In this document: one piece after another, positions 1 to 10,329 of the stretch | How the letters are laid out: the number at the start of each line of letters is the position of its first letter | Numbering within the stretch: position 1 is the first letter of the stretch | Origin: Mesotaenium endlicherianum | Lineage: Eukaryota > Streptophyta > Zygnematophyceae > Zygnematales > Mesotaeniaceae | NCBI GenBank assembly: GCA_009602735.1 | Contig: WELA01005583.1 | Coordinates: 6,783 to 43,500 of the forward strand | Reading direction: 5' to 3' | DNA: 36,718 bases | Made by a program: the position numbers and the translations under genes | The notes under the pieces: model-generated | Told to the model about the DNA's origin: nothing | What the model saw: the letters and a program-made list of their open reading frames with translations, nothing else | Database searches by the model: none

Positions 1-45
<45 letters not shown>
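1..45. repeat. (AG)n microsatellite at window start
   Basis: The first 45 bases are an uninterrupted AG dinucleotide run that ends at an A/T-rich stretch. The array probably continues to the left of the window, so its true length is unknown. Confidence 0.97.
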
Positions 46-49
<4 letters not shown>

Positions 50-1960
50 TATATGCAATTTGCAATACACTAGCTGAACCTAAGCAAGGAAATCTACATC
101 TAAGTTGGAAACTTTACTTGAAACTTGAACACAATTGTTGTGCGTAGGCAAATTAAACACAACAAACTTTCAAACTTAGACTTGAAGTATCACTTCTCTT
201 GTTATGAGTATGTGCGTAGCGTTGGCATGCGCCACAAGCTCATGCGCAAGGCACGTACGTGTACGTTTGGTCACTCACAGCATCAGCCTAGGCGTCCTTT
301 GTTTTGTAAGAGTTTATTGATAATAAGAACGTATCTGAAGCTCTGAGTTTTGCTTTACTTTCACATATAGCCACACTAATTAATGAAATCTACTTATGTT
401 GGATGTCAGTGTTGGCAGAAATTGGAGTGAATTTGTTGGATTCTTTGAGTAATCTTTGTTAGCTACCACAAGAGCCATGCACTGTGTATCTTACCCACGG
501 GCCACAAAGTTGTCTTCCTGCCTCTAATCTTAGTAACTTAAATTTATATGAGAAGTAGTTTATAGACTATAAAAGTAAATTACATCACTAATTATAAGAC
601 GAAGTACAAGATAACGAAGGACTCAGACAAGAAGGGGTCAGCAACAATTAAGGGGTAATAGTAACTCATGCAAGTCAAGGTGGGAAATCATTCAAAGCAA
701 ATCATTCAAAGCAAAATTAAAGATATAACTTCACGGGCAATGGCATTGAAGTTGCCCACAACACCTTGATCCCCTACTCACCAACCAGCCTGAGCCTCCA
801 TGCATACGAAGAAACTGTAGACTGGCTTTGCCTGAGTTACGTGTAGCAAGCATGCAGCTGCAAGCTGGGCCGGTGCTATGCGCCAAAACAGCCTAGGCAC
901 TTATTCATGCCATGTTTACGATCCCGGCATCATGATTGTGCCCTCTCCAGCCTGCCCAGCTCTATGTACCTAGCTTCTCTTAGCCACAACCCTCTTCTCC
1001 AATCCCTCCTTTGCCTCATTCCCATGTCCAGGTTACCATGCCACCAGCTTGCCTCAACTACACCCCGCAGGAGCAATAATGAGGCGTAACACACCGAAGC
1101 TTGTCCCACTGAGGCACGGGCCGTACATCTCAAGCCCAATTGGGGTGCTCCATGTCCTGGCCACGGGGGTGCCGGAGATCCAGGAGGATGACGAACATGA
1201 TGGCACTACTACAAGCCACAGCATGCACTACCTGTATAGAGTTGGTTTCCCATGTTCTCAAGATATCAAGTGTGCGAAGCACAAGGGAACAAGCAGGGCC
1301 TTAGGCTTCAGGGACCAGACATATAGGGCTTGCTGGGGGGGGTAGACTGACAAGAGGTGTGTGTGCACAGGGTTTAAGATGCAAGCCTGAGTCATGAGCA
1401 ATTTTGAGGAATACTTACTTCTCGTGGGGGTCTAGGACTGGAGGTTTTAGTGGAGGGACGCAAAGCTCCCAAGGGTTATGGGCACGGGCTTCTCCAAAGA
1501 CTCAGCTTGTACAAGCACACAGAAGTGGTAGAGCTGCGATTCAAGAAAACGTACCGCAATCGCCATCATGCGCACACACAAGCTGGTCCCCTCTCCCCCC
1601 CCCCCCAAATCTGCCCCCTCTTCTCTCCCGTGTGCCTCTCTCCACACTTACCATCACCTATCTCCAGGTGGCGCTTTCAAAGCAATAGTACAAGCAAGCC
1701 GCAGCTTCAAGTCTGCACGATAAGGGGGCCTGTTGAAGGCACAAGACGCGGATGGAGAAAGGTAGGGGCTGGACGGGGAAAATGATGGATAGTGCTGATC
1801 CCTGGGCTGCAAGCTTCCTCAAAAGTAAGATTCTTCTTCACACTCATGTTCCCAGGCACACACTTCACCCCTCATTTATACATATAGCAGACCTGTTCTA
1901 TAGGTCGGCATTGCTCTGCAGGTCACAATCTAGCACAACACCCATACACCTCTTTGAGTA
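46..1960. other. Stretch with no recognisable gene
   Basis: Only short open frames occur here, on both strands, and none shows a domain, a codon pattern or an extension that I can support. The sequence is mixed in composition, with a short direct repeat near 690-712 and a C10 run near 1597. I see no RNA gene. It may be intergenic DNA or very old transposon remains. Confidence 0.6.
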
Positions 1961-3050
1961 ATAACCCCTTAACTCTGAGCTTCCAATAGCTCATCAACCG
2001 CCCTCTACTCCCTCACACGAGAAGCATTACCCATTTGTTTCACTAGCTGAAGTCTCACCAGTATCACTTTCCTCTTACTCCAACGCTCTCATGAGCGATC
2101 ACAACACTCTCAAATACTACTCTCAGAGAGCTCATAGCACTGGATACAAATCCCTCCAGTGCAGCTCACTCTTGACTATAGATCTCTGCTCAACCAACAC
2201 ACAAGCTGGGAGCAATCTCCAACACCTTTTCCCTCTACCCTTCATCATAATTCACCAAAAAAATAAATCCTTCCTTAACAGCCATCACAAATGATGCTTC
2301 ATCACCTGCTCCTAACCTGTGCAACACGAGCACAACCTCCTCACACTAACACAACTAATCCGCCATGGCAATGCACAGATCTTCATCTCAAGAGCATCAG
2401 CAGTACCTCTCTCCTCTTGACGTTGACTTTTCACACCCCATCTCTTGAACAATTGGGCATTCCTCTCACTGCAGCTGTTGCTCCGCTTCTTGCCGCCTCT
2501 TCTCTTGTGCTCTGATTGAAGCCTCGTCTTGGTGCAGCTGTTTTGCCACATCCTGTTGGTGCCCCCTCTATCTTCATCTTCAATCTGCATCTTTTTGCTG
2601 CTTCCTGCTGCCTCATGCAATATTCTCACACACTCTCAAACTTCTTACAGCTGCTACCTGTTCACTTACTACTCTCTTATTGACAACTCTCTCCCTCTCC
2701 ATGCTATTCAGCCCGCTCACAGCTACCTCTTGGTAACTTTCATAAATCTCACAGCACGCTAACCTCTTACAATTTGTTAGTTTGCTCTCTAGCCCCGCTT
2801 ACAACTCTCACAGGCTTGACTCTTTCACCCACTTACAACTGCCTCTATAGAGACCTCTCAACACACTTGCGGGCACGCACTCAACTCCCTCATAACCAAA
2901 CCTTACAGTAGTTTCTTCAGTTCACTCACAGCTTCTTGACACGCTCAATCATACTCTGCTAAGTCACAGTCACTGCAACCCTTAGGTTCTACTAACTATC
3001 ACTCACCGTCCTGCCTTTCACAAATTGTGTGCTAGTGTCTGCTAGCGGCG
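1961..3050. other. Pyrimidine-skewed non-coding stretch
   Basis: The + strand is strongly enriched in C and T, with recurring CTCACA/CTCTCA words, for about 1 kb directly upstream of the first methyltransferase-bearing retroelement. Short open frames on either strand look like by-products of this skew, because they are poor in sequence complexity and match nothing I know. It could be the eroded leader or LTR of the neighbouring element, but I could not find a matching copy at the other end. Confidence 0.5.
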
Positions 3051-3235
3051 CAGAAAGTTTTGGGTCTGACAAGTCCGCGCTTAGTGCGCCTTGAAGCTTG
3101 AGGCGTCCGAACGTGCCAGAACGTGCCGCAATTAATCAAAGAAAATTAAGTGTGTCAGATTGTGCAGTACGCGCGAACCGACTTAGTTCGCTTAGTTTCA
3201 GGAACTCAACACGGAAAAGACACGTACAGCGTAAC

Positions 3236-3870
3236 CTTGGTTTGCACCTCTTCTTTGAATTCAATTGCATCATGTCCCTCCTGCAAAGCTCACAAACCCG
3301 CCCTCCTGCCTACTTGCCGGAGAACGTTAATTCTGCTGATGATGTTTGTGCCCACGTCTGGTCTGATTTCGCCAACCACTACCTTTATTCTTGGTGAGGA
3401 GGTCACTCTCGATGCTGTTGCGGTCGATTTGTACTTCCACCGGTCGCGAGTCTTCTGGCAAAACTTTGTCTCTCCTCTCACTCTCCGCCCCTTAGTCGGT
3501 CACCTGTACGTGCACCTTTGCGTCACACGGTTTCTGCCGTTCTAGCTCCCCACCGCTGTCCTATGGAGGTCCACTGTCCCGACCATCCTTCTTTCTGTCA
3601 GGTTAACCAGCCAGGTCATCCACGCGATGCATTCGCCACCCTTGTTAGTTGTCCTGGGTCCGACGCGTTTTGTCACTTTGGTCCGGGGATGTAGTTTGAC
3701 TCTCTCTTTTAGACCTATGTTGAAGCCACTGCCTCTGAGCGTGAACTAATCCTGGGTTTTATTCCCCACGTTACAGTTGTCCCCACCCTCTTTGAAACTC
3801 AACGTTGCCAGCTCCTGGGGCGGATTATGGACGTGCATGTACTCACTTGGCTATTCTCTGTTCTTCCTAC
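3236..3870 (+). pseudogene. DNMT3-like cytosine-5 methyltransferase domain, motifs V/VI to X (element A)
   Basis: Three frames read in succession give the C-terminal half of a C5 methyltransferase. They contain an LFFEF segment, then PENV (motif VI, Glu codon 3320-3322), the segment VTLDAVAV ending in HRSRVFWQN (motif VIII, 3438-3464), and ERELILGF followed by LLGRIMDVHVLTWLF (motifs IX-X, about 3735-3860). The AHRxRxFWxN-type motif and the LLG-x4-V-x-V-x2-L ending fit the DNMT3 clade. Motifs run in canonical order, unlike plant DRM enzymes. Frameshifts lie near 3375 and 3490, and stops follow. It lies just upstream of the reverse transcriptase, as part of one polyprotein. The parallel copy at 34140-34745 supports the assignment. 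Confidence 0.82.
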
Positions 3871-4124
3871 CCTCAACAATCGCATTCGTGATCCTTATCT
3901 TCTCATTCCAACCTACCACCTCCACTCTTTTGGCAAGGGGGGGTGGCTGCTGACTTTTTGGCCTCAGACCCTTTGAATGCTAGCCCTGCCTAGCAATTAT
4001 AGCCCTCCGCACCGTGACCTAAACCCACCGCAGAATGGGATTTGGGAGAATATTTGACTAAGGATAAGGTGCGGAGTTTGCTCACAAGCTTGCTCAACAT
4101 GAAGATTGTTTTGCGAGATCAGTC
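3871..4124 (+). pseudogene. Eroded linker between methyltransferase and reverse transcriptase
   Basis: This stretch joins the methyltransferase end to the reverse transcriptase. Its end reads, with stops, as the usual approach to a gypsy RT core (a VFAWS-like segment becomes CFARSVMDLGR near 4110-4140). No clear aspartic protease D-S/T-G triad is visible. The protease is either lost or too eroded to see. Confidence 0.4.
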
Positions 4125-4907
4125 ATGGATCTAGGCCGTTGCATAGTGTCGCAATTTACCATTGACCTCACAACCACCGAACCCGTCTTTAAGCGAGATT
4201 ACCGTCACAATAAAGTAGAGACCGATATTGTCGTAATAAAGGTAAGGGAGTTGGTTGCAACTGACATGATTGAGGAGTCCATGTCAGACTTTGCTGCGTC
4301 TACAGTCATGCCAGCTAAAAAGGATGCTAATCGGAACTATACAAAAAAGCGTATGTGTGGGGACTATCGAGAGCTTAATGCAGTCACTAAATTAGATAGC
4401 TATCCTATGCCAATTCCCGAGGACATCTTTGATGTACTTGAGGAAGGTAGTGTGTTTAGCGTGTTTGACATATGTCAGGGTTTTAACCAGATTCTTATCA
4501 ACCCTAAGGACAAACATAAGGCTACCTTCTGGACTAGGCGTCGATTGTACCAATGGAAGGCTATGCCGTTTGGGTTGAAGAATGCGCCTGCTTGTTTTCA
4601 ACGAATCACAGACCGTGTGCTCAGTGGGCTATCTTTTGCACGTTGTTATATTGATGACGTCCTCATTTTCAATCATACCATAGACGTGCACTTGGCCCCC
4701 GTAGAGGTGGTTATGCAGCGTTTGAAGGCTGCCAGGCTTAAGTGTCACCCGGGCAAATGTAAGATTGCTACTCTGTCAGTTCCCTACCTTGGACATCATA
4801 TTGTTCCTGGCGGACTAAATCTTCAGCAGGTCAAGGTGGATGATATTCAGCGCTTACCAGTCCCCACCAATGTGTTCATCCACTACTCCTATCTTGCGCA
4901 GACCTAA
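4125..4907 (+). pseudogene. Ty3/gypsy reverse transcriptase domain (element A)
   Basis: The 260-codon frame carries the polymerase core of an LTR-retrotransposon reverse transcriptase. It includes the DYRELN segment, FSVFDICQGFNQI with the first catalytic Asp, MPFGLKNAP, and CYIDDVLIF with the paired catalytic Asp residues. The frame is intact through palm and fingers. Near its end the sequence jumps from LPVPTNV to a segment (in another frame) that continues as LRRPNYN, so roughly 60 codons of thumb/connection normal for the family are missing. The next domain is in a different frame. Its own methyltransferase and PHD neighbours make this a distinct lineage from the chromodomain elements nearby. 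Confidence 0.92.
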
Positions 4908-5370
4908 CTACAATAAGTCTTTCTCCTTACACACCAACTGGAGTCATTTGGGCTTAGGGGCAGTCTTGGCTCAGGCTGACGATGAGGGTTACGAGTATGT
5001 CGTCGCATATGCCAGTCGTAGTAACAACCCTGCTGAATGTAATTAGAGTTCCTATGAGGGTGAGTGTCTTGCTGTCGTGTGGGGTGTAGTTCATTTTTGG
5101 CCTTACATGTACGGGACTCTCTTCACACTTATCACTGACCATCAACCGTTGAAATGGTTGATGACTAACCAAAAACTCACAAGTAAACACGCGCGCTGGG
5201 CACTCAAACTTCTGGAGTATGATTTCACTATTGAACATAAGGCTGCACCGTGTAACCAAGACGCAGATGGGTTAAGCCGTAACCCAGACCCTTTTGACAT
5301 TGATCGCACGGGTGCTCGGTTTGCTTCTTCTGAGCAAGAACACATCTCACCAGCTTGGCATGCTGCATGT
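4888..5370 (+). pseudogene. RNase H domain (element A)
   Basis: Two collinear frame-1 segments give a gypsy RNase H. HTNWSHLGLGAVLAQ is the first strand (the usual Asp of TDWS is Asn here), then YEGECLAVVW with the catalytic Glu, and LITDHQPLKWL with another Asp. The tether ends in the usual NQDADGLSR segment. A TAG stop at 5044-5046 splits the two halves, and a second stop precedes the integrase. The first catalytic residue change and the stop both argue for loss of function. Confidence 0.88.
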
Positions 5371-5373
5371 TAG

Positions 5374-6633
5374 TTGGGCCTGACCTCCGCGTCTTCTTTT
5401 CCCTCTGTGTATGCTGCCGGGTCTGTGTCACGTATGTCTCATCTTAAGTCTGACATTTGGACTGATACTCCCTCCTTGGATTATTTACAAACTCGAGTTT
5501 GGTCTGTTCCTCCCTCGCATCGTGAGCGTGATCAAATCCTCCACCGGTGTGTTCGTTACCATTGGCATGAGGGCACTCTGCTTAGTACTTTCCCACACCA
5601 CACTCGGATCGTACCCCCTCTCGCTGAGCGTGTTCCCTTGATCAGCAAGGTTCATGAGAAGTCTGGGCATTTTGGGGTTAAGTGTATTAGCAGCCTTTGC
5701 AAACCGAGTATTGGTGGGAGGGTTTAGTCCCACAAGTTAATGTTTTTGTTTGGTCATGCGAGTCATGTAATCGAGTTAAGAACACCTTCAATGCTCTTAA
5801 ATTTGTTCTCAACCTCCTTCCCTTGTGCGGTCTGTTCTATCGATGGTCCCTTGACCTTGCCGATCCCCTGCCCATCTCTAAGTGTCTAGGTCATGATCGA
5901 GCACCTCACTAAGTGGATCGAGTTGGTCAACATCCCAAATAAGTCTAGCGCGCACATTACGCGGTCCTTTACCGAGCGTGTTCTGTGTCGCCATGGCGCT
6001 TGCGCCAAAGTCTTTATTAATTGTGGTTCAGAGTTCCAGGGAGAGTTGAGTGAGCTGCTATATAAGTCTTTCAAAGACGACCGTACTACTTCTCGCGACC
6101 ACTTTTAGGCCGATGGACTGGCTGAGCGGCTTCTCCAAATTGTTAAACGTAGCTTACGCAAATATGCTCTCACTCAAGATGTGTCCGACAGGGATGTTCA
6201 CATTCCATGGTTGGTTATGGGGTATAATTTCAATAACCAGGCCTCTTTGCGTACTTATTCTCCTTACTTCCTCCTCTACGGTCGTGAGCCTCTCTTGCCA
6301 GCTGCTATCCGTCGTCGAGTCAATATTCCTCTGAGCCTTGATGATCTTGATGTGCTTCTATCTCATACGGATGAACGTGCCTCTGTCTTCCTAAAAACAC
6401 ATGCCTATTGCCATGGGTAATTTGCTCACTGCCCAGCACCGTGATACCCTTCGTTACGTCCGTTTGCGGAGTGGAGTCTACAAGCCCCGTCTTGTTAAGT
6501 TTAAGGTCGGTGATTATGTCTACTTGCAGCGTGAGATGCAGGACACTGTGCATGCCCGTGCTGGTCCTGTTATCTTGCGTGTAAACACCGTTAGCCCGGC
6601 GTCCTCATTGTTGAGGATTCTGACGGTCGCAAT
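5374..6633 (+). pseudogene. Integrase domain, H2C2 zinc end, core and C-terminal part (element A)
   Basis: The N-terminal zinc domain is split over frames: HRCVRYHWHEGTLL, then HEKSGHFG, then CESC near 5760. Core fragments follow: SLDLADPLP (first Asp, about 5848), a MIEHLTKWIELV strand, FINCGSEFQG where the second catalytic Asp appears as Asn, and DGLAERLLQIVKR with the third acidic residue. The C-terminal part reads VKFKVGDYVYLQRE and NCAPCHLPNI, just before the PHD finger. Multiple frameshifts (near 5700, 5890, 6108, 6400, 6600) make it non-functional. The order and spacing are those of gypsy integrases. Confidence 0.85.
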
Positions 6634-6879
6634 ATGCTTGAGAACATGAAGAACTGTGCACCTTGTCACTTACCTAACATTTGTAATGAAGTCAACCCTT
6701 TGCAAGCAACCGTACCTGCCAACCACCCTTGTCGTGTGTGTGGGTCTTCCCGCCATCCCGCATCTATGCTAGTGTGCGACACTTGCAACTCTGGCTGGCA
6801 TTTAACCTGCCTCACTCCTCCTCTAACTCGCGTTCCTGCATGGGACTGGTTCTGTCCTCCCTGCAGACTGTCTCCCTAG
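6634..6879 (+). pseudogene. PHD finger at the integrase C-terminus (element A)
   Basis: An 81-residue frame ends the recognisable polyprotein. It has the full C4HC3 zinc ligand set of a PHD finger: CRVC (codons from 6730), then MLVCDTC, then the WH..C segment, and finally WFCPPC (ending 6864). It begins with NCAPCHLPNI, the normal tail of this integrase type, so the PHD is fused to the integrase rather than being a separate gene. PHD fingers commonly bind histone H3 tails. Here it occupies the place where chromoviruses carry a chromodomain, which suggests a role in target choice. The frame ends in TAG at 6877-6879. Confidence 0.88.
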
Positions 6880-7260
6880 CGTAGGACTCTCTCATTGCGT
6901 TCTTTTCCCCTTCATATTGGCTCCGTGCTATTTGTTCATAAACTGGTTTCCTCGCTGTTGCAGGTCCCCCTTCCCTTTTGTGGTGAGAACAGTCCTTGCT
7001 CGCTGATTCGCGGAGTCTCCCAGTCTCGACGCTCACGGCTTCTATTACCGATGCTCTGCGCGGGAATTTCCCCATTGAATGGCCCACTGCTAGCGGTCGC
7101 CAGTCGGCCGTTTCGCCCCATCTCTTCACCGTTACCAATTCTTATCCAGTTTCTATTGTCACGTGTACCTTTTGGAGTATGTTCCCCCACAGTTATATAT
7201 CCTTTGTTTGCCTGAGGCCGTTCTCTCCTCCACCGTCCCCGACGATTGCTCTTTTGAACC
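6880..7260 (+). other. Possible eroded coding tail after the PHD finger
   Basis: No known domain is visible. Two + frames nevertheless read like protein rather than random sequence: a segment starting LADSRSLPVSTL near 7000 and, after a frame change, YVPPQLYILCLPEAVLSS near 7176-7230. They may be a further C-terminal or separate product of element A, or part of another copy. The region stops where the minus-strand integrase remnant begins. The competing minus-strand open frame over the same bases is credible as coding only to the right of about 7262. Confidence 0.3.
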
Positions 7261-7261
7261 T

Positions 7262-8139
7262 CCACGTTCAGCTGCGCTCTCGCTTGCAAAAGTACTGTAT
7301 TGCCGACCTCAAAACTGAACTCTTTCCTGTGCGTATCTTCTGTCGGTCGTGGGCAGCTGCTAAAGCCAACTTTGTGCACCTCTTGAAGAGAGTGGACAAT
7401 TGGCGTGCACTTGGTACTCTCATGGTTGACTCTCCCATCTGATGGAGAACGAGCGCCGACAGCAAAGTGTGCGGGTCTTCCATAGCTAAGGAAACATGGA
7501 GTTTCCTTAACAGTTTCCTTGTAAGCATTAATTGCAGCCCATGCACTTGGCAACTGAAAGGAGAATATCCCAGTTGTCATTATAAGCATTCACATAATGC
7601 GTAAGGAACCGCTGAAGAACGCGATTCATTCGTTCTGTCTGGCCATCAATTTGAGGATGGAAGCTCGTCGACATCTTAATTCTCATGTCAAATTGCGAGC
7701 AAAAGTCCTTCCAAATGTGGCCTGTAAATCTACTGTCACTATCACTTATGATCTACTTAGGCATGCCATGCAACTTGTATACGTTATCCATGAAGAAACG
7801 AGCCGTCTCAATGGCATCAAGTGATGGTTTAGAGGCCACAAAGTGCGCCATCTTAGTGAAACGATCTACGATTATGAACACCTTATTGTGTTCCCTTACG
7901 GTAGGCAATTCCACAATAAACTCAAGGCTAATGCTTTGTTACGTGGCACCCGCAAGATCCAATGGTTGCAACTTCCCAGCCGGCAACGCATTGCTCAGAT
8001 TGTTCCTTTGACAAGTTGCATAGTTGGTGATGTACTCAGCAACATCAACCTTCAAGGATGGCCACGTGTACCCTCAGTGCAACGCTTGATTGGTTTTGGC
8101 AATACCATAATGACCTAAGTAAGGATAGTCATGCGCTTA
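7262..8139 (-). pseudogene. Gypsy integrase remnant, minus strand
   Basis: Read on the minus strand from 8139 down, this is the core and start of the C-terminal domain of a gypsy integrase: KLHGMPK, ISDSDSRFTG, FHPQIDGQTERMN (third catalytic Glu), then INAYKETVKETPCFLSYGR and EVGNTVLLQ. A TAG interrupts it just after GMPK, and several frame changes occur. It closely parallels the fragment at 31780-32460, so both belong to one family. Its 5' part is cut off at 8139 by the LTR of element B, and its 3' part ends against element A. Confidence 0.85.
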
Positions 8140-8861
8140 TGTAATGAATCAATATATTGGATAGATATCATATTCATGTAAATATAATAATTAAATAAGT
8201 TCAGCCTGCTGAAATTTAGTTAATATCAAGTCTGTTGGATTTATATTACTCTGTTTAATGACTCAGTCGGAAGCAGCCGGCTGAAGTCAATTAGGTCAGC
8301 CTGTTGACTTGGGTCAGCTTGCTGACACATTCTTTGACAGTCAGCTGACTGCCGTATTTGGTAGCAACAAGCTGCCTAGTTATGCATCTAAGTGTGGTAT
8401 GCTAGATGAGTGCCCAGATGACACCCTTAAGGTGGATGGCGATTTGGGATGATGGGAGATGGCTGTGGATTTGGTTAATCGAGGTCCTACCAACGTGGTC
8501 AACTCTCGGGTAGGCGGTGCCATCGCACTTGCCGTTGAACAGTAAACTCATTCCATATGCTAGGTATTGCTCTCAAGTTCGACAATCGAAAACAAGGCCA
8601 ACTCTCTTGTATCGCTTACTGTGAGTGATCGGAATCCAAGGCGAGAAGCCATTGATGCAAACTGTATTCTAACCTCGCTATGAGTTTACTGATTTCATGA
8701 TTGATGCTCGTTTACTTGCATTTGACTTGTGAGTGTTGTTTGCTGCTTGTGTATTGTCTTTGCTATTAAATCAAGTCGCAAAAAATACCATAAAGATTAC
8801 TTGCTAATATAAAGATCTTTCATTAATTGTTAATCGCCTATTGGTAAGTCGATTCATTTCA
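8140..8861 (+). repeat. 5' LTR of element B
   Basis: It starts TGTAATGAAT and ends CATTTCA (TG...CA), 722 bp. It aligns along its whole length to 15618-16335, for example through the identical GGCGGTGCCATCGCACTTGC block near 8513-8532 and the shared GGCGAGAAGCCATTGAT. It carries a cluster of dyad-symmetric TCAGC..GCTGA words between 8200 and 8350. Confidence 0.95.
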
Positions 8862-8862
8862 G

Positions 8863-8876
8863 TGGTATCGCAGCAG
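8863..8876 (+). promoter_or_regulatory. Primer-binding site, initiator-Met-tRNA type
   Basis: One base after the LTR lies TGGTATCGCAGCAG. Plant LTR elements primed by initiator methionine tRNA usually have TGGTATCAGAGC here, so the first seven bases match and the rest is partly changed. Position and sequence together support minus-strand priming by that tRNA. Confidence 0.75.
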
Positions 8877-8894
8877 TTATCACAGTAGTCGTGT

Positions 8895-10329
8895 ATGGTA
8901 AGGACTAGGTCTCAAGCTAGCAACTCTTGGGAAATGGAAAGTGAGGACAATGATTACATTGTGGAAGGGCTATACGAAAGTTGCGTGTTTGGACCTCGTA
9001 CCAACTTAGAAACGTTGCATGAGGCAGGAACTAGAGAAACTGCAGAGGATTTAGTAGCTATTGCCGCAGTAGCAACCCAGCAAGCCAAGGATGAGCGTTT
9101 AGCCAAAGAGGTAGAGGAGGCAGTAAACAGGAGGGACCCTGACGGAAGGACGATGAAAGAGCGAATGGTTGAAAGGTCCAATCTCCGAAACCAACCTCCT
9201 GCTGTGCCTACTGTTATACCTCTCCCTCAGATTCGCAAACAATCAAGTGCAACGAGCATAGCCGGAGCGGCAGCAATCGGGAATGCCGAAGCTGCTGCTA
9301 ACCGAGCTAATGTTGCTCCTGCGGCATTTGCTGGGCACCACCTCAGACCGTAGATTTGGGAGCATGATTTGTGCAAATGCAATCACAAATGGCGAGCATG
9401 TATCAGTCCCAACAGGAGGACAAAAGGATCTTGATGGCATTGTTGCGTGACAGAGACCAATTGGGTTCTCATACCACTGGTGGTGTTGGCAGAGGGCCTA
9501 GTAAGCCTAAGCCAAAACCTCCTCAAGACTATGACCTTGAGGGAAACAAAAAGTATTACCTGATCAAGTTTCTGGCTAGTGTTGAGCAGTGGCTGGAGAA
9601 CTACCCAAAATTGCAAGATTACAAGAAGGTTAGGCACAATGGAGCTCTACTGAAAGGCAGTGCAGCAGACTGGTGGCTGTATTGGAAAAGAGAGCGTAAG
9701 GCTCAACAACTCGGTGACCCTACTTGGGTAGAGTTTGTCGAGAAGCTGCACGAGACGTTTGATATTATCATTCAGCAGGAGAGAGCTATCTATGCAATGA
9801 TCTCCTTGACACTGAAGCAGACAACTTCAGTTGCTGAGTTTGCTCAAAATTTCTAGGGGAAGATGATGAAACAGCTAGAACTGCCGGAGCAGTATAGGAT
9901 AGCATACTTCAGGTATGGCTTGAAATTCGAGGTCTCGGGTCAATTTGTTGAAAAGAAATACGAGAAATTGGCTAACTTGATCCAGGATGCTGAAGCCTGG
10001 GATCGGCAACAATTCAATCACAAGCGCCAAAGTAATGCTTTGGAGCCTAAGATTGTCAAAAAGCCACATGGTTCCTACAATGCAATTGAGAGAGAACAGG
10101 CTGAGGACAATCAAGGTGATGAATATGAGTATGAGTATAATGCTATATAGTCTAGAGGGAAAGGTGGGCACTCTCGAGGTGGCTATGGAAGAGGTGGTGG
10201 TAGGACTAAGCCGGGCCCCGCCTCAGCAAAATCTATTTGCTACCATTGCCAACAGCTGGGCCAATACAGAGAGTAGTATCCTGTCAAGCACCTTCCAAAG
10301 GTCGAGAGAAAGGATCAGCCTTCAAAAGA
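8895..10329 (+). pseudogene. Gag of element B (broken)
   Basis: The first 152-residue frame starts at the ATG at 8895, 33 bases past the primer site, and is rich in charged and Ala residues. A frameshift near 9355 leads into the gag core (frame from 9371) with LASVEQWLENYPKL and GSAADWW. A TAG at 9854-9856 and another at 10148-10150 interrupt it. After an RG-rich stretch comes [12 protein letters not shown], a degraded CCHC zinc knuckle in which the His and last Cys are gone. Gag forms the particle shell that packages the RNA. Pol begins in another frame overlapping the end. Confidence 0.82.

Larger units (their letters stand above)
3236..7260 (+). mobile_element. Element A: decayed Ty3/gypsy with DNMT3-like, RT, RNase H, integrase and PHD domains
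   Basis: Successive fragments on the + strand form one retrotransposon polyprotein. A DNMT3-like methyltransferase C-terminal half (3236-3870) is followed by reverse transcriptase (4125-4900), RNase H (4900-5370), integrase (5374-6630) and a PHD finger (6730-6864). The order RT, RNase H, integrase is that of Ty3/gypsy. Frameshifts and stops break it in several places, so it is a pseudo-element. LTRs could not be identified at either side. The left part of the methyltransferase (motifs I-IV) is missing but is present in a second copy at 34140. The right limit is set where a minus-strand integrase remnant begins. Confidence 0.85.

Noticed and set aside
907..2762. Several 60-110 codon ORFs on both strands in the left part
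   Set aside because: Composition follows the pyrimidine skew of the DNA, frames overlap each other on both strands, and no motif is present.
3236..3870. Plant DRM-type methyltransferase
   Set aside because: DRM enzymes have motifs VI-X before I-V. The second copy in this window has I, IV, VI, VIII in order.
3098..4124. Reading 3098-3545 as two unrelated short genes
   Set aside because: The two frames are collinear with the methyltransferase copy at 34540-34745, so they are one frameshifted domain.
6936..7260. Left part of the long minus-strand ORF 6936-7589 as coding
   Set aside because: Only its part right of about 7262 matches integrase. The left part lies over the plus-strand tail of element A and has no family resemblance.
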